Assembly: GCF_000471905.2 (NCBI RefSeq)
Contig: NW_006494942.1
Span: 62,001 to 126,000 of the forward strand
Origin: Amborella trichopoda
Lineage: Eukaryota > Streptophyta > Magnoliopsida > Amborellales > Amborellaceae
DNA length: 64,000 nt
Direction: 5' to 3'
Notes under the pieces: model-generated
The model's database searches: none
The model's input: the letters and a program-made list of their open reading frames with translations, nothing else
Told to the model about the DNA's origin: nothing
Made by a program: the position numbers and the translations under genes
Shown here: in pieces, positions 11,871 through 23,160 of the stretch
Layout of the letters: each line of letters begins with the position of its first letter
Position numbering within the stretch: the stretch's first letter is position 1

Positions 11871-12395
11871 TACCCCATTCATTTGGGATGAAGCATGTCA
11901 AGCAGCCCTTGACGACATCAAGCATTATTTGCTCAACCCTCCAGTGCTCTCTGCAACAGTATTGAGGAAACCCCTCATGCTGTACGTGACTTCTTTAGAC
12001 GAGTCACTCGGAGCTTTGTTGGCACAAAACAATGAAGAGAGAAAGAAGACTACATTATATTATCTCAGCTATAGGATGCAAGGAGCCGAGACGAACTATC
12101 CCCCTATTGAGAAGATGTGTCTGGCTCTGATCTTCGAAGTACAAAAACTCCACATTACTTGCTTGGTCATGAAGTGAAACTTATCAAAAGTTGATCTTGT
12201 AAAATTTCTCATGACACACCCATATTTTTCAGGATGCCTTGCCAAGTGGGCATTATTACTGATGGAGTTTGACGTCACATATGTCCCACAAAAGGACATC
12301 AAGGGCCAGGCCTTGGCTGACTTGCTAGCAGCACACTCAGTGCCAGTGGAATCTCCTCTATCAAGCGGTCGTCCCTGATGAAGAAGTATTTTGTG
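11871..12395 (+). pseudogene. First (gypsy-type) RNase H of A, broken
   Basis: After the RT connection (PFIWDEACQAALDDIKHYL, NPPVLSA) come LMLYVTSLDESLGALLAQNN, YYLSYRMQGAETNYPPIEK and CLALIFEVQKL. This is the typical RNase H block of Ty3/gypsy elements. In the Tat lineage this first RNase H is reported to be degenerate next to an acquired second one; here a second one indeed follows. Confidence 0.85.
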
Positions 12396-12960
12396 CCGAC
12401 ATTGCTCTTGTGTGGGAATTATACTTCGATGGAGCCTTCCAATCAAAACGAGGAGGCGCCGGAGTAGTATTCCTGTCTCCTATAGGAGGAATACTGCCTC
12501 TTTCTTTCTCTCTCACTCAAGCCGGTTCTCGTAATGAAGCAGAATATCGGGCCCTTATAATCGGACTCAAGATAGCTTTCGATCTCGACTTGGAGCAGCT
12601 CAAGATCTACGGTGACTCTGAGTTGGTGATCCGATAACTTAAAGGGATTTATGATGAAAGAAAAGACACCCTCATGCCTTATCACGATACTACAAAATCA
12701 TATATGGCTCAATTCGAAGACGTATCCCTTAGTCATATCCCTAGGAGGCTAAATTCGCAAGCTAATGCACTTGGAAAACTCGGTGCTACAATTCAGTTGT
12801 CCTCATCAGGAACCACGCTTGTTTGGGTGGCAGAATGGAGACACATTGAGCTAAAACCTGAAGTCGATGCAGATGACGAGAGAAATATCTTCCCCTAGTG
12901 TCCTCCTTATCCATTTGGAGCACTTCTATTGACCAAAGAAGTAATCAAGATTGAATAAGA
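12396..12960 (+). pseudogene. Second (archaeal-type) RNase H of A, broken
   Basis: WELYFDGAFQSKRGGAGVVF, then SRNEAEYRALIIGLKIA and IYGDSELVIR give the D...E...D pattern of an RNase H in the order seen in plant and archaeal-type enzymes. A C-terminal part follows (SLSHIPRRLNSQANALGKLG). Two consecutive RNase H domains between RT and integrase are a diagnostic trait of the Tat lineage. Broken copy. Confidence 0.9.
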
Positions 12961-14303
12961 AATAGCATAGAGTCGAGGAGCTAAGGGTCAAAATCAAGAA
13001 CCACAATTCTTTGACACAATATGCGTAGAAATTGAGCAGGTCAAAGATTGGAGAGACCCCATTACTAGTTTCCTAAAACATGGCAGGCTTTCGGAAGATC
13101 GTGTCGAACGCAACAGTATATGTCAAATGTCCACCAAGTATGCCCTCCTCGAAGGTGATGTTCTCTTTAGACGGTCGTTTAACGACATTCTTTTGAGATG
13201 TGTGGACATCTAAGAGGCAAATAAGGTGTTAGAAGAAGTCCACTCAGGCATTTGTGAGCTGCACAAGTCTGGTCCTAAGCTCTATGAACGAATACGAAGG
13301 TTGGGATACTATTGGCCTTCTATGATCGCTGATTCCTTAAGCTACGCTAAAAAAGTGCCAGGTATGCGAAATAGACTCCAGCCTGGTTCACTGGCCTTCA
13401 GAACCCTTACACCCTAAAGTTGCGTCATGGCCCTTCTCACAATGGGGTATGGATATCGTAGGGCCCATTAACCCCCTTTCTGCAATGGGCCATGTTTTCA
13501 TCCTAACTGCAACAGATTATTTCTCTAAGTGGGCTGAAGCTGTCCCCCTTAAGCAAGTTCCTAGGACAGCGGTGGCCTACTTTGTTCAACATCATATCAT
13601 ATACTGCTTCGGATTGCCCAACCGGATCATATCTGACAATGGCTCTCAATTTAAGAGTCATCACATTGATCACCTAGTTAACCAGTTCGGTGTCCAATGG
13701 AGCTACTCGACTATGTACCACCCTCGGGCAAATGGATTAGCTGAGGCTTTCAATAAGACTCTATGCAATGTTCTAAGCAAGTCAGTATAAAAAACAAGGA
13801 ACAATTGACATGAGAAGCTTCTCGAAGCACTATGGGCCTATCGCATTACTATACGAAATGCTACTGATTCTACTCCTTATTCTCTGGTTTATGGGAGTGA
13901 AGCAGTTTTACCTCTCAAAATATAAATCCCTTCATTGTGAGTAGCTATTCATCAGGGAATAACTGAAGATGAGAGAGTCATGCTCCAGTATAAAGCATTG
14001 GGTGCACTCGATGGAAAGAGGCTAGAGGCACAGCAGAACCTTGAACTCAACTAAGGAGAATGAAGAGGGCTTTTGACAAGTCTGTTTTAGATCCGCTCAT
14101 TCACCCATGGTGTTTTAGTCTTAACCGTCAAGAGGCCTATTGTTATGCATGGCTGGAGTAAAGGGAAGTTTGAGCCTAAGTGGGAAGGTCCCTTTATAGT
14201 CAAAATGGTCTCGCTCAACGGGGCCTACATACTAGCACATCCTTGTGGAGAAGAGTCGATGCCCCATATCAACGGGAGATACCTAAAGAAGTATTATCCG
14301 TGA
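12961..14303 (+). pseudogene. Integrase of element A, broken
   Basis: The N-terminal zinc-binding region is at 13226-13380 (VLEEVHSGICELH, LYERIRRLGYYWPSM). The catalytic core follows: WGMDIVGPINPL (first Asp, about 13450), RIISDNGSQF (second Asp, about 13640) and NGLAEAFNKTL (Glu, about 13740), giving D-D-E. The C-terminal part (about 14170-14300) reads EGPFIVKM, NGAYILAH and HINGRYLKKYYP and stops at 14301, the usual end of Tat-lineage pol. It inserted the cDNA into host DNA. No chromodomain is seen. Several breaks. Confidence 0.92.
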
Positions 14304-14689
14304 TGCGTATTCAAAATAAAGGGACTCAATGCGAAAACAAGTAAGATAGTCCAAACAAGATGCTAACTTTTTTCTTTTATATTGCAGTAAAAATGAGTTA
14401 CAAGTTACAACAACCCATTACTAGGGAGGTTACAAGTCTCTTGCATCTGAGGATAAGAAGACAGTTACAAACCAAAACTTGTGCTTTTTCTCTTACATTT
14501 GAGTTTAAGAGGACGGTTATAGGCCAAAACAAATACCTGTCCCATGAGGAAGAAGCAAACCCACAAAAGGAAGGACCTCCTCATGAAGAAGAAGCGAACC
14601 ACTTGCAGAGTTAGCTTTAATTCAGTTGACGAGTAAGAGGATGGTTACAGGCCAGAAGACAAAGCAGAGCCACTCTAAGAAGTTAGCCT

Positions 14690-14800
14690 CAGTCCATCCG
14701 ACATGTATGTCAAACATACAAGCCAGATACCTCATCTGACGTGTATATCGAACATGCGACTTAGGATCCATTCGACGTGTATGTCAAACATACAAGAGGG
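14690..14800 (+). repeat. Short tandem repeat, CGACGTGTATGTCAAACATA type, about three copies
   Basis: CCGACATGTATGTCAAACATACAAG, CTGACGTGTATATCGAACATGC and TCGACGTGTATGTCAAACATACAAG follow each other at spacings of about 40-50 bases. Each unit contains the near-palindrome GTATGTCAAACATAC. Confidence 0.6.
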
Positions 14801-15984
14801 GCTGCACTGGCAAGGAGCTGACCTATGATGGAAAGCATGCTCTGTTCACAGTGGATGCCCTTCCATAGAACAACATGGACCTCACTGTTATTCTGGAGGA
14901 TTTGGCTTTCAACAGGTACCACAAGCTACGCCCCATCGTTCACCACTTTTTGCCAGCCCATGGACATCGTCGTATGTAACTCATCGTCGCCCGCACATGA
15001 CTTACCGACACATGCGAGCATTAGTCTTTGTATCGTGATAATCCACACTTGTTGATCAGCACCAATTGAAGCCAGCATCGGCTGGGTCCTCCAAAGGCCA
15101 GCACCGGTTGCATGCCCAACCTTTAGCGTCGATTGTTTTACTTGAGGGTTGGTGCTAGTTGTATCAGCACTCCAAATCATCAGTGTCATTTACCTTAGCG
15201 CCAGTTGGACTTCTGTTAATGCCGGCCCTGTCGCGACTATTCTCCTCTCGAGACTCCTCATTTTCGCACCTCCTTTAATGGTCACAGGATTTTCAAGGAC
15301 GACGGTTCACCTCCAGCAACCGTACACCTTCCTCATGACAATTCACCTCTAGGAACCGTATGCCTTCCCCACAACGACGTTTCCCCTCCTGCAGCCATAT
15401 GGCCCACCTCCTACGACTATTCATCTTCCACCGGAATTGCTCCCACACAGCTGGAAACTCACAGGAAAACTTTCTTGCCTGTCTTTTTGGCCTGGACATC
15501 ACTAGAACCTCGACGGGAAACAACACTAACAGTGTCGAAAAGTGGAGATAACCCTGGTGAAACTGTTGAAAGTGCCCAAAAACTGCTGCAATGCCACAAG
15601 TGGTGTCGAAAAACTTCCACAATCGTCGGAAAACCCCTTAAAGATCCCCGAAAATCCTCAAGACGTGTGGAAATACTCACTAATGTGTTTCTCGCCTCTT
15701 TCGAAAAGAAAAAAAGTAGCCGGAGCCTCCTCTGCTTCTCGAAAAGCTCTCCCTTCCCTGCTACTTTTTCTGCAAACTCACCGAATTCTTAGTGAAGTTT
15801 GTTCAACGAAGGTGTTCTCTGCAGGACCCTCGATCGGAAGCCTGCTGCCTACCGAAGAACCTTCCTCGCAGAGACTGTTGCTGAAGTCCCACTGATCGCC
15901 AGAAACTACAAAGGAGCGCTCTCTCCTCACGGTTAAAGAAGACTTGTGCTTACGTTTTTTTTTGACCTTTGGTGAAAATAATGG

Positions 15985-16065
15985 GAAACGGGGATTTTAC
16001 CCCCTCATATAGACTACACTGCCCTCGAATTCCCCTCACAAATTGGGAAGTCCAGTTACGTCCAA
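15985..16065 (-). promoter_or_regulatory. Relic of the antisense promoter in element A
   Basis: On the minus strand, TGTGAGGGGAATTC...GGGCAGTGTAG is followed by TCTATATGAGGGGGTAAAA (TATA-like at 16005-16013). The same order, with a better TATA box, occurs in B (32186-32310) and E (60590-60700), where an antisense gene lies downstream. In A only leader-like sequence follows. Confidence 0.5.
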
Positions 16066-16139
16066 GGGAAGCCAAGTGACAACAAGTCAGGTCGGGCTAT
16101 ACACGAGGCCCAAGGTAACTCTCATCAATCCATCCCCAC

Positions 16140-16380
16140 CACAGGTTGACGCAGCGCCGAGTGGATTTCCTTAACAACCCTCGCGCCAGTTGACTTAGCG
16201 CCAAGTGTATTTCCAAATACAACCTTAGTGCCTGTTGACTTAGTGCTGGATGTGTTTCCAAATATGACCTTAGCGCTGGTTGACTTAGCACCGGGTGTGT
16301 TTCCAAATACAACATTAGCACTGGTTGACTTAGCGCGGGGTGTGTCTCCGAAACAACCTTAGTGCCGGTTAACACAGCGG
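16140..16380 (+). repeat. 45-bp tandem array in the 3' region of A
   Basis: About five units with core GGTTGACTTAGCGCCGGGTG followed by TGTTTCCAAATACAACCTTAG. Because 45 is a multiple of three, the minus strand reads as a 15-residue repeat (LYLETHPALSQPALR), which is not evidence for a gene. Confidence 0.85.
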
Positions 16381-16979
16381 CAAGTGACTTTAGATAATAT
16401 CACGGGTCATTCACAACATCAGCTGAACATTGTTGGTTGTGTTAGAACTCAGTGCCGGTTGTGTTGTGAGAACTTAACGATGGTTGAAATTCGCAATAAA
16501 TCATCAGCGCTACACATAGCGCCGATAGTATTTCAAGCAGTGTATGCCCTACCGCTATCCCTAGTGAACTTGCACCCAAGCCGTTGCACTTAAACTATGA
16601 CCTCCCCAATGGAGTCATGAGCTATCCCTCATCCCCCACTAGGAGTCACACCCATACTGCAGCCCATTTTCCTCAATGAAGCTAGGGTCATTCTCACCTC
16701 CCCAATACCTAGTGGATCAGCTTCACTCTAAGCTACCTTATCCCTTGGGAGTTGAGTTACCGGTCATAATGTCTCATCTTTCACACCAAAGACTACCCTA
16801 CTCACTTAAAACCACAGCAAGGTACACTTCTGTTGGCCATCCTTCATCAGGTCACCATTTCCACCTAGCCCTCAGTTTGGGAATGGTCTTAGCCATGTTA
16901 TCCCCAAGGAGTCAGATTACCGTCCACAGGCCTATTTCCCATGGAGCTCCACCTACATGGCAATCCACAAAATGGTCCG

Positions 16980-17460
16980 TGCTGCATGACCCTAAACTGC
17001 ACAGCTCTGGTCTAGATGAACGACCCTAAAATCCACGGTCTAAACTATACGACGTTAAATTGTAGTGGAGGTCAAGTTGAACGACCTTAAACTGCATGGT
17101 CCTAAGTTGCATGACTTTAAACTGCATAACTATGGTTTTAACTGTAAACTGCATAACCACGGTCGGAACTATATGACCTTAAACTATAGCGGAGGTCTAG
17201 TTGCATGACCCTAAACTGCATGATTCAAACTATATGACCTTAAACCATAGTCTACGTCCTAGTCACACAACGTTAAACTGCACAGCACCATGGTCCGATC
17301 TATATGACTTTAAACTGTAGAGGAGGTCAAGTTGCACGACCTTAAACTGCATGGTCCTATTTGTATGGCTTTAAAACTGCATAACCACGGTCCAACTTAT
17401 GACCTTAAACCATAGTGCACGTCCTGGCCACATGACAATAAATTGCTTTGCCCAGGTCAA
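16980..17460 (+). repeat. Degenerate tandem array with GACCTTAAACTGCA in A
   Basis: At least ten partial copies of CATGACCTTAAACTGCATGG and its partner ACTATATGACCTTAAACTGT. A second patch lies at 17810-17900. The same array is found in E (61190-61910), in B on the minus strand (30770-31790) and in D (49890-50190). Unit length is irregular here and clearest in E (about 97 bp). Confidence 0.85.
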
Positions 17461-18263
17461 AGAGGCATGATCATAAACTTGCCCCCACATACACGCACAC
17501 ACCTTTACATGCAATTTCATGAACGCCTTTCCTCACCTACCTGTTAGTGTGTGTGCATCACCTTTATTACCTCCCCATGAGTTCATCACCCTACATCATT
17601 CCCCAGTGAGTCTCACCCATGCTCACAAAATGGTGAACCATCCTGTCATCCATACTCGTTGTAAGTTAGTGGGCCACCATCGTCCACTCACCTTGCATAC
17701 ATCACCCATCTCTCATGGATAGCCTCGAGCCATCTCCCCAAGTGAGCCAAACCACCACCATACTCACTCCATGGCCTTCATAGACTGCCATCCATCACCT
17801 TTACGATCCAGCTGTATGACCTTAAACCATAGCGCACGTTCAGGCTGCATGATGTTAAATTGTTTTGTACAGATCCTAGAGGCATGACCTTAAACACGCC
17901 CTCAAAAAAAAAAAAAAAAAAAAACGAAATAATGGGCATGGTGTATACTTGAACAAGGGAATGCTATGAGTAAAACTGACGGACGGGCATGGTCATGAAA
18001 TCATGAATAAAAGAGTTCCCTGAATAAAAATCGGGCATGGTGAAAACCCAAAAGGGCATCGTGAGTAAACATGGGCAAAAAGGGTGGACGTGGCCGAAAG
18101 GTCATGGGTAAAAGAGCCCCCCCTCCCCCCCTAAAAAAAAAAGTCCTAGGTGAATAGGTAGCCCAGTCGACATCCTTTTTCAGTCCTAGGTGAACAGGTA
18201 GCCCAATCGACATCCTTCTTCAAGGCTGGGTGACAACGTAGCCCAGTCATTATCCCTTCTTCA

Positions 18264-18552
18264 AGGACCTTCTCCCCATGCATGGACTGTGCATGCCTTC
18301 TCCTTCTCTTATAGACCTCCTCCCCATGCATGGAATGTGCATGCCTTCTCCTTCTCTTATAGACCTCCTTGCCATGCATGGATTGTGCATGCCATCTCCT
18401 TCTCTTATAGACCACCTCCCCATGCATGAAATATGCATGTCTGCTCCTTCTCTTATGGACATTCTCCCCATGCATGGAGTATGCATGCCATCTTCTTCTG
18501 TTATGGACCTTTTCCCCATGCATGAAATGTGTATGCCCTCTCCTTCTTCTAT
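18264..18552 (+). repeat. 48-bp minisatellite, six copies, in A
   Basis: The unit begins AGACCTCCTCCCCATGCATG and continues GAATGTGCATGCCTTCTCCTTCTCTTAT (two parts of one unit). The six copies fill almost exactly 6 x 48 bases. Each contains ATGCAT and GCATGC palindromes. The period is a multiple of three, so both strands show 16-residue peptide repeats. Confidence 0.93.
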
Positions 18553-18984
18553 AGACCCCTCTCTCCATGAGGCTAGGTGACAAAGTATCCCAGTCATCAT
18601 CCTTCCAAGGTAGAAATTGACAAAGCTAGGGTGGAACCTGCCAAAGACTTCAGCTCGCCTAGCAGACACGATTAGACCTTCGGGATTTGCTAGTAGCCCT
18701 GCCCCCGGCTGGACTCGGTAAACGAGACCAATAGTGGTACTCTGATCGTCAAAAGCAAACATGGTGTAGCAACAAAAAAAACACCACAAAAAATTCCCTT
18801 CTCCCCTAAAGTCTCCACTGATGGACCCGCGAGCAATGCATCCCTATGTCTGAGCAGCCTAATAACACCATTACGTGAATCTCCTTGGCGTTATCGTGGT
18901 CTTGTGGCTAGGAAGGAAAAAAGTAAAACCTGAAGGCCACTTTCTGAATGATTGTCCTTCTTGCTTTTCTTGAAGCACAACATT

Positions 18985-18997
18985 CGGCGGGGCAAGC
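18985..18997 (+). other. Polypurine tract of element A
   Basis: CGGCGGGGCAAGC directly precedes the 3' LTR. The same GG(C/T)GGGGCA core precedes the 3' LTR of B (29653-29664, minus strand) and D (47757-47769, minus strand), so it is the likely plus-strand primer of this group. Confidence 0.7.
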
Positions 18998-20273
18998 TGT
19001 TTGAACATATTTTCATCACCTTGGTCCCTAATAGGAAGCAGGTCAATAAAGCTTTCAAAATCGTGGAAAATTCCTGACAGCCTCGGAATGGCCCCAGAAT
19101 TGTCCATGATCATCATCAGCACTTCAAAAGACCATTTGCCAAGTTTCATCACGATCAAATAGGTCTAAGGCAGGGAACACAAAGAAACAGGTTTTGAAAA
19201 ATATGCGTCTAGCACCCTGAAATAAACCCTACAACTGGAGCTATATTTTTGGTGTCTCAAATCCCTGTGGAACCACCACCATTGGATTCGAAACGGTCGA
19301 AACCCCTATAGGCCAAGTTTCAGATTGATCAAACACTCCAGAACAAAGATATTAGCAAAACATTGAAATAAGAGAGACCGTACACTATTCCCATATGGCC
19401 TCATTGCACCAAAACACCATTAAAGGTGGTTGTTTTTACAGTCATGGGCAGTCACTTTTGGAGCTTGTATTTCACTCGTTCCAAATCGGATCGCTCCCAA
19501 ATTCTGTGAGCGTATTCATCACATCAAGACGAACAATTCGTTATGTGGCACACCCTAAGACGATATCCAAGCAAGGAGAAAAGTTAGAGAGATGTTGCTG
19601 ATCCATAAATAAGTTGCAGAAAATTCAGTAGTGACAAGCCTTGCTCGATGAACCAAATCACGGCGCTCGCACAACGGATCGATGCAAAACCAATTCCATT
19701 GTGTGTGTAATTTTCAGAGCTATCATTGGACCAAACCACATACATGATGGACGATCAGATTTCATGCACAAAGACAACGAATTTACTGAAATTTCGACCG
19801 TCAGATTCCAAATTCCGGCCAAAACTCAAAATTTGCAAAATCTTCGTTCGGGCTCCAAAGCATGTTCCGATTGTTGCCATGCAATCATAATGACATGCTT
19901 AGTGCGCTACGACAAAGAAATCATAGAAAAATAGTAAGGAAAGATTGTACTATCGATTTGAAGTTTCTGAGGTTTAAACAAATTTAAAGTCTCATGATCA
20001 TGACTCAAAAACATGATTCATGGCTCGAAGTTGGTATTCAAACAATCTCCATGTCAAGCCCTACAAGAAAACAATAATATTTTGATCAAATAGGCATCAA
20101 AACAACCCTGGGTTAGCCACAAAAGATCATGCAAGTTCTCGGGCAGCCACATGGATTGTTTTGGAATTTTACACATTATTAGGCTTTTTAGAAATTATTT
20201 TAATTAAATTAAATATTAATTTTCAATAAAAAAGTCTAATTTTGATCAATCCACCCATGTTTGGGCACAACTC

Positions 20274-20280
20274 TATATAA
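20274..20280 (+). promoter_or_regulatory. TATA box of the 3' LTR of A
   Basis: TATATAA in the same CCACCCATGTTTGGGCACAACTC context as in the 5' LTR. Confidence 0.7.
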
Positions 20281-20400
20281 ACAGGCACTGCCTCAGTGTA
20301 AAAAACCACACTCATCCCCACAAAGAACCTCACCCTTCAGTTGATTTTTGAGAAGATTGAATAGAAATTTCGATTCCTTGCTTGAGCCTATGAGTATGTC

Positions 20401-21060
20401 TTAGAGAGCGAGAGAGAGAGGAGAGAGAAGAAAAGGGCTGGTACCCTTCGGACAGGTAACTTTCTCTCTCCTCCCATCTTTCTTTCTTCTCTCTCTCAAT
20501 CTTCTTCTCTCCTCTTCTCTCTCTTCTCCTCTCTCTTCTCTTCTTCTCTTTCTTTCTCTCTCCTTTCTCTCTTCTTCTCTCTCTTTCTCTCTTCTCTCTT
20601 TCTCTCTATTCTTCTCCCTCTTCATCTACCAGTTGGTAAGACCTAATGCCAGTTGGTTTTCTCTCTCTTCCTTTGTTAATTGGTGAGACCTAGCACCGAT
20701 TGGTCTTCACCCTGTGTTTATCAGTCGGTGAGACTTAACGTCGATTGGTTTCCTCTCTCTTCCTCTGTTAGTCGGTGAGACCTAACGTCGGTTGATCTCC
20801 TCTCTCTTCGTTTATCAGTCGATGAGACCTAACGCCAACTGGTTTTCTTTCTCTTCTTCTACTAGTCAGCGAGGCCTAGTGTCGGTTGTCTTTTCTCTCT
20901 CTACCAGTCGATGAGGCCTAGCACTGGTTGGTCTTCTCTCTCTTCTTCTACCGATCGACGCGGCTTAACATCGATTGTCTTTTCTTTCTCTACCAGTCGG
21001 TGACACCAACTAGTTTTCCCTTTCTTCTTTTGTCAGTTGGTGAGACTAAGCGCTAGTTAG
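20401..21060 (+). repeat. CT tract and 45-48-bp array in the 3' LTR of A
   Basis: The pyrimidine tract (to about 20625) is followed by about nine units of the CCAGTCGGTGAGACCTAACG type, fewer than in the 5' LTR. The copy-number difference fits slippage or unequal exchange after insertion. Confidence 0.8.
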
Positions 21061-21804
21061 CTCCCTTCCTCTCTTCCTTCTTCTCTCTCCTTCCATTTAT
21101 CCCCTTCTTCCCTTTAACCATTCCTCTGTTGCTCTCTTGTTCAACCAAGAGGGATTGAGGTTAGCATCTCATGGGAGTCCCATCATCTAGTCGTAATGTT
21201 GTTGCACCAGGTTTGCTTGGCCCATTTTACTTCCACGATATAGTTACCATTGTGCCTAGCTAGTCGATATCGGTAATAACATCTAGTAGCGATCTCATGA
21301 GCCAATCTCAATTACCGAGCCCATTTCGCCACCACGTTATGTCAATTATCCACCAGCCTAGTCACTACCCTTACCTCCTACCTGGTCAAATCCTTCTCTC
21401 CCCTTGTCTTTCTTCTTTTTGAATACGTATGCTTGCATACGTTCATAAAAGAGAAAAAAGGTGAGGCCTGACTCACCTGTTCCGTAAACTTTGCCATTTA
21501 TATGTGTGATTGCAGACAGCAGAAAATAAGAAGAATACGAGCCAAGGGAGGCGATTCTGAATCAGTTTCATTACTGGGGGGACTTTCTTCATGATCTAAG
21601 AGGGCGCCCACAAGAGTCAGCCCGAGTAAGTCCCAAACCCACCTTTTAAATTCCTCTCTCATCGGTTGGTAACACCTACCCCCGTTTTCGAACAAGGTTC
21701 TCGAGAGAGCGATCTCACAAACGTCCCGGGTCTTCCCCAAAACCTGAGACGCGAGCCGCCCGATCCCCTAGAGATCCGGAGGGCGAGATCGAGGCACCTA
21801 ACCA

Positions 21805-21809
21805 GTGAC
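21805..21809. repeat. Target-site duplication of element A, right copy (GTGAC)
   Basis: GTGAC directly after the CA of the 3' LTR, matching 2957-2961. Beyond it the sequence of element C resumes (gag end, NLPISDPQ on the minus strand). Confidence 0.93.
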
Positions 21810-23160
21810 TTGCGGGTCACTTATAGGGAGATTGTAAAACTCTTGACACTCTCCCATTTTCTTTGCAAATCTATCAAGGCAACTTGTGCATTCTGATAGG
21901 TAATGGCCTCTTATCTGATAATATGGGCACCAACGATTTCAGTCCCCTTAGCAAGGCGACAAGGTTGCCTTGCTTGCTTCAGTGTGATTATGCCTTCTTA
22001 AAGCATTATAATGATGAAGGTGTAAATGAAATCGACCATTTCGTCTTCCTCTTGGATAGTTACAACATGAGAGGCTTCGGCTGCCCTGAAGGCCTTCTTT
22101 AAGTCTTCAAGATTTATCTAACCTTTCAGAATTAGGGCCTCAATAATATCCTTCTGCGTGTAGCAGTCATCTGTAGGATGATTGATCCTCCGATGGTAGG
22201 CACAATAATTCGGCTGAGTGTCAAGGCCAGGTTGCTCAGGGAATTTGGTTTCTAGAAGCTGGATCATATTCTATTACAATAATAACCGGAACAACACAGG
22301 GACCCATTCCTTTTCGAAGGGGTAGACCTCATTCCTATGCCTGGTGAAATAATCACCCTGATCAGGGTAGGTTGATGAGGATACCCGATTGTACACTATT
22401 GTTGCTTGCTAGCCTAGGGTGTTACCTTTACTATGCTTACCCCTTTAGAGAGGTCCAAAGTCCGGGAGGGAGCCTTCTTTGAATCAGTGATCATGACGGC
22501 TGCACTGATTACCCCTTTCTATTGGCTGCCCCGTGTGTTATTCCAAGAGCTACTGTTGCCCCAGTTGTTTACGAAGCTTGTAGATGGTTGTCGTGTTCCA
22601 CCATGGTGGCGTGATAAACTTTCTATGCGGACTGATTTAGAGATCAGCTCTGACATGGAGGTCGGATTAGAGGCCTCAACATGTAGAGCGATCTCGGTGC
22701 ACATGTTCCGCACGCAAGTTTGGACTGCTTCCATCTCAAGCATAGGATTAAGATGATCGGAAGCCAAGTTTCTCCATCTTGATATGAACTGATCTACAGG
22801 CTCATCGGGGTCTCGAGTCAGGGTGAGAAGTTCGATGGTTTGAACCTTTATCTTGACCATATGGAAGCGTTGATAGAATAGTTTCTCCATCTCCTCCCAC
22901 ATATGCACTGAGTTTGGAGGAAGTCGGGCATACCATTGATATGTTTGGCCATCGAGGGTCTCAACAAACTGTCGGAGAAGAAGTCTCCCGTCAGCTGTTG
23001 TTTCTCAACATGTTGCCTGAAAGTAGGCAATTTGCTGGTTTGAGGATGTGGTTCCGTTGAATAAAGGAAACATCCCTTTCTTATAATCTGAGGGGAAACA
23101 AGACCTGATTAATAGACGAGGGGTATGGCCTTTGATAAGGCGTTGCACCCTGTATCTCTG
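21810..23160 (-). pseudogene. Gag of element C, broken
   Basis: Minus-strand frames show the capsid part (about 23080-22640: NQQIAYFQATC, MEKLFYQRFHMVKIKVQTIE, DQFISRWRNLASDHLNP), a polar segment (RIESLSRHHGGTRQPS), a knuckle CAYHRRINHPTDDC at about 22215-22170 and a second one, YQIRGHYLSEC, at about 21930-21890. Order and sequence match Gag of A closely, so A and C are sister elements. The end of gag adjoins the insertion point of A. Broken copy. Confidence 0.85.

Larger units (their letters stand above)
14304..18997 (+). other. Hypervariable 3' region of element A between integrase and 3' LTR
   Basis: This is 4.7 kb without a credible sense gene. It holds a chain of tandem arrays: short repeats at 14360-14800, GCGCC(A/G)GTTG-type repeats from about 15060, a 45-bp array at 16140-16380, the AAACTGCA array at 16980-17460 and 17810-17900, a 21-A run at 17904-17924, a 38-bp duplication at 18147-18230 and the 48-bp minisatellite at 18264-18552. 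The minus strand keeps the relic of an antisense promoter at 15985-16065 and its leader (15240-15900), but no antisense protein is recognised. Tat-lineage 3' regions are known to be hypervariable and to seed satellites. Confidence 0.75.
2962..21804 (+). mobile_element. Element A: Tat/Ogre-like Ty3/gypsy retrotransposon with RT, two RNase H and INT, broken
   Basis: It is bounded by LTRs (2962-6452 and 18998-21804) starting TGTTTGAACATATTTTC and ending CACCTAAC(C/T)A, with a perfect GTGAC target duplication. Inside are the PBS, leader, gag, linker, RT, RNase H, a second RNase H, integrase, a 4.7-kb repeat-rich 3' region and a polypurine tract. No protease is recognised. The coding region has at least ten breaks. 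Hand alignment of about 175 bases at the LTR starts gave 24 substitutions, mostly transitions. That is roughly 14% and suggests about five to six million years at the often-used 1.3e-8 per site per year, a rate that may not fit this plant. It lies inside element C, a close relative. Confidence 0.92.
18998..21804 (+). repeat. 3' LTR of element A
   Basis: This 2,807-bp LTR starts TGTTTGAACATATTTTC and ends GGCACCTAACCA. It has the parts of the 5' LTR with single-copy U3, a TATA at 20274, a CT tract at 20401-20625, a 45-48-bp array at about 20630-21060 and the conserved end from about 21400. It is followed directly by the GTGAC target copy (21805-21809). Confidence 0.93.

Noticed and set aside
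17904-17924. 21-A run as a SINE or retrocopy tail
   Set aside because: The sequence on both sides continues the shared 3'-region repeats found in E without the run; slippage explains it.
18146-18789. Minus-strand frames of 145 and 179 codons with MHGEEVYKRRRR-like repeats
   Set aside because: They are translations of the 48-bp minisatellite, which is open on both strands because its period is a multiple of three.
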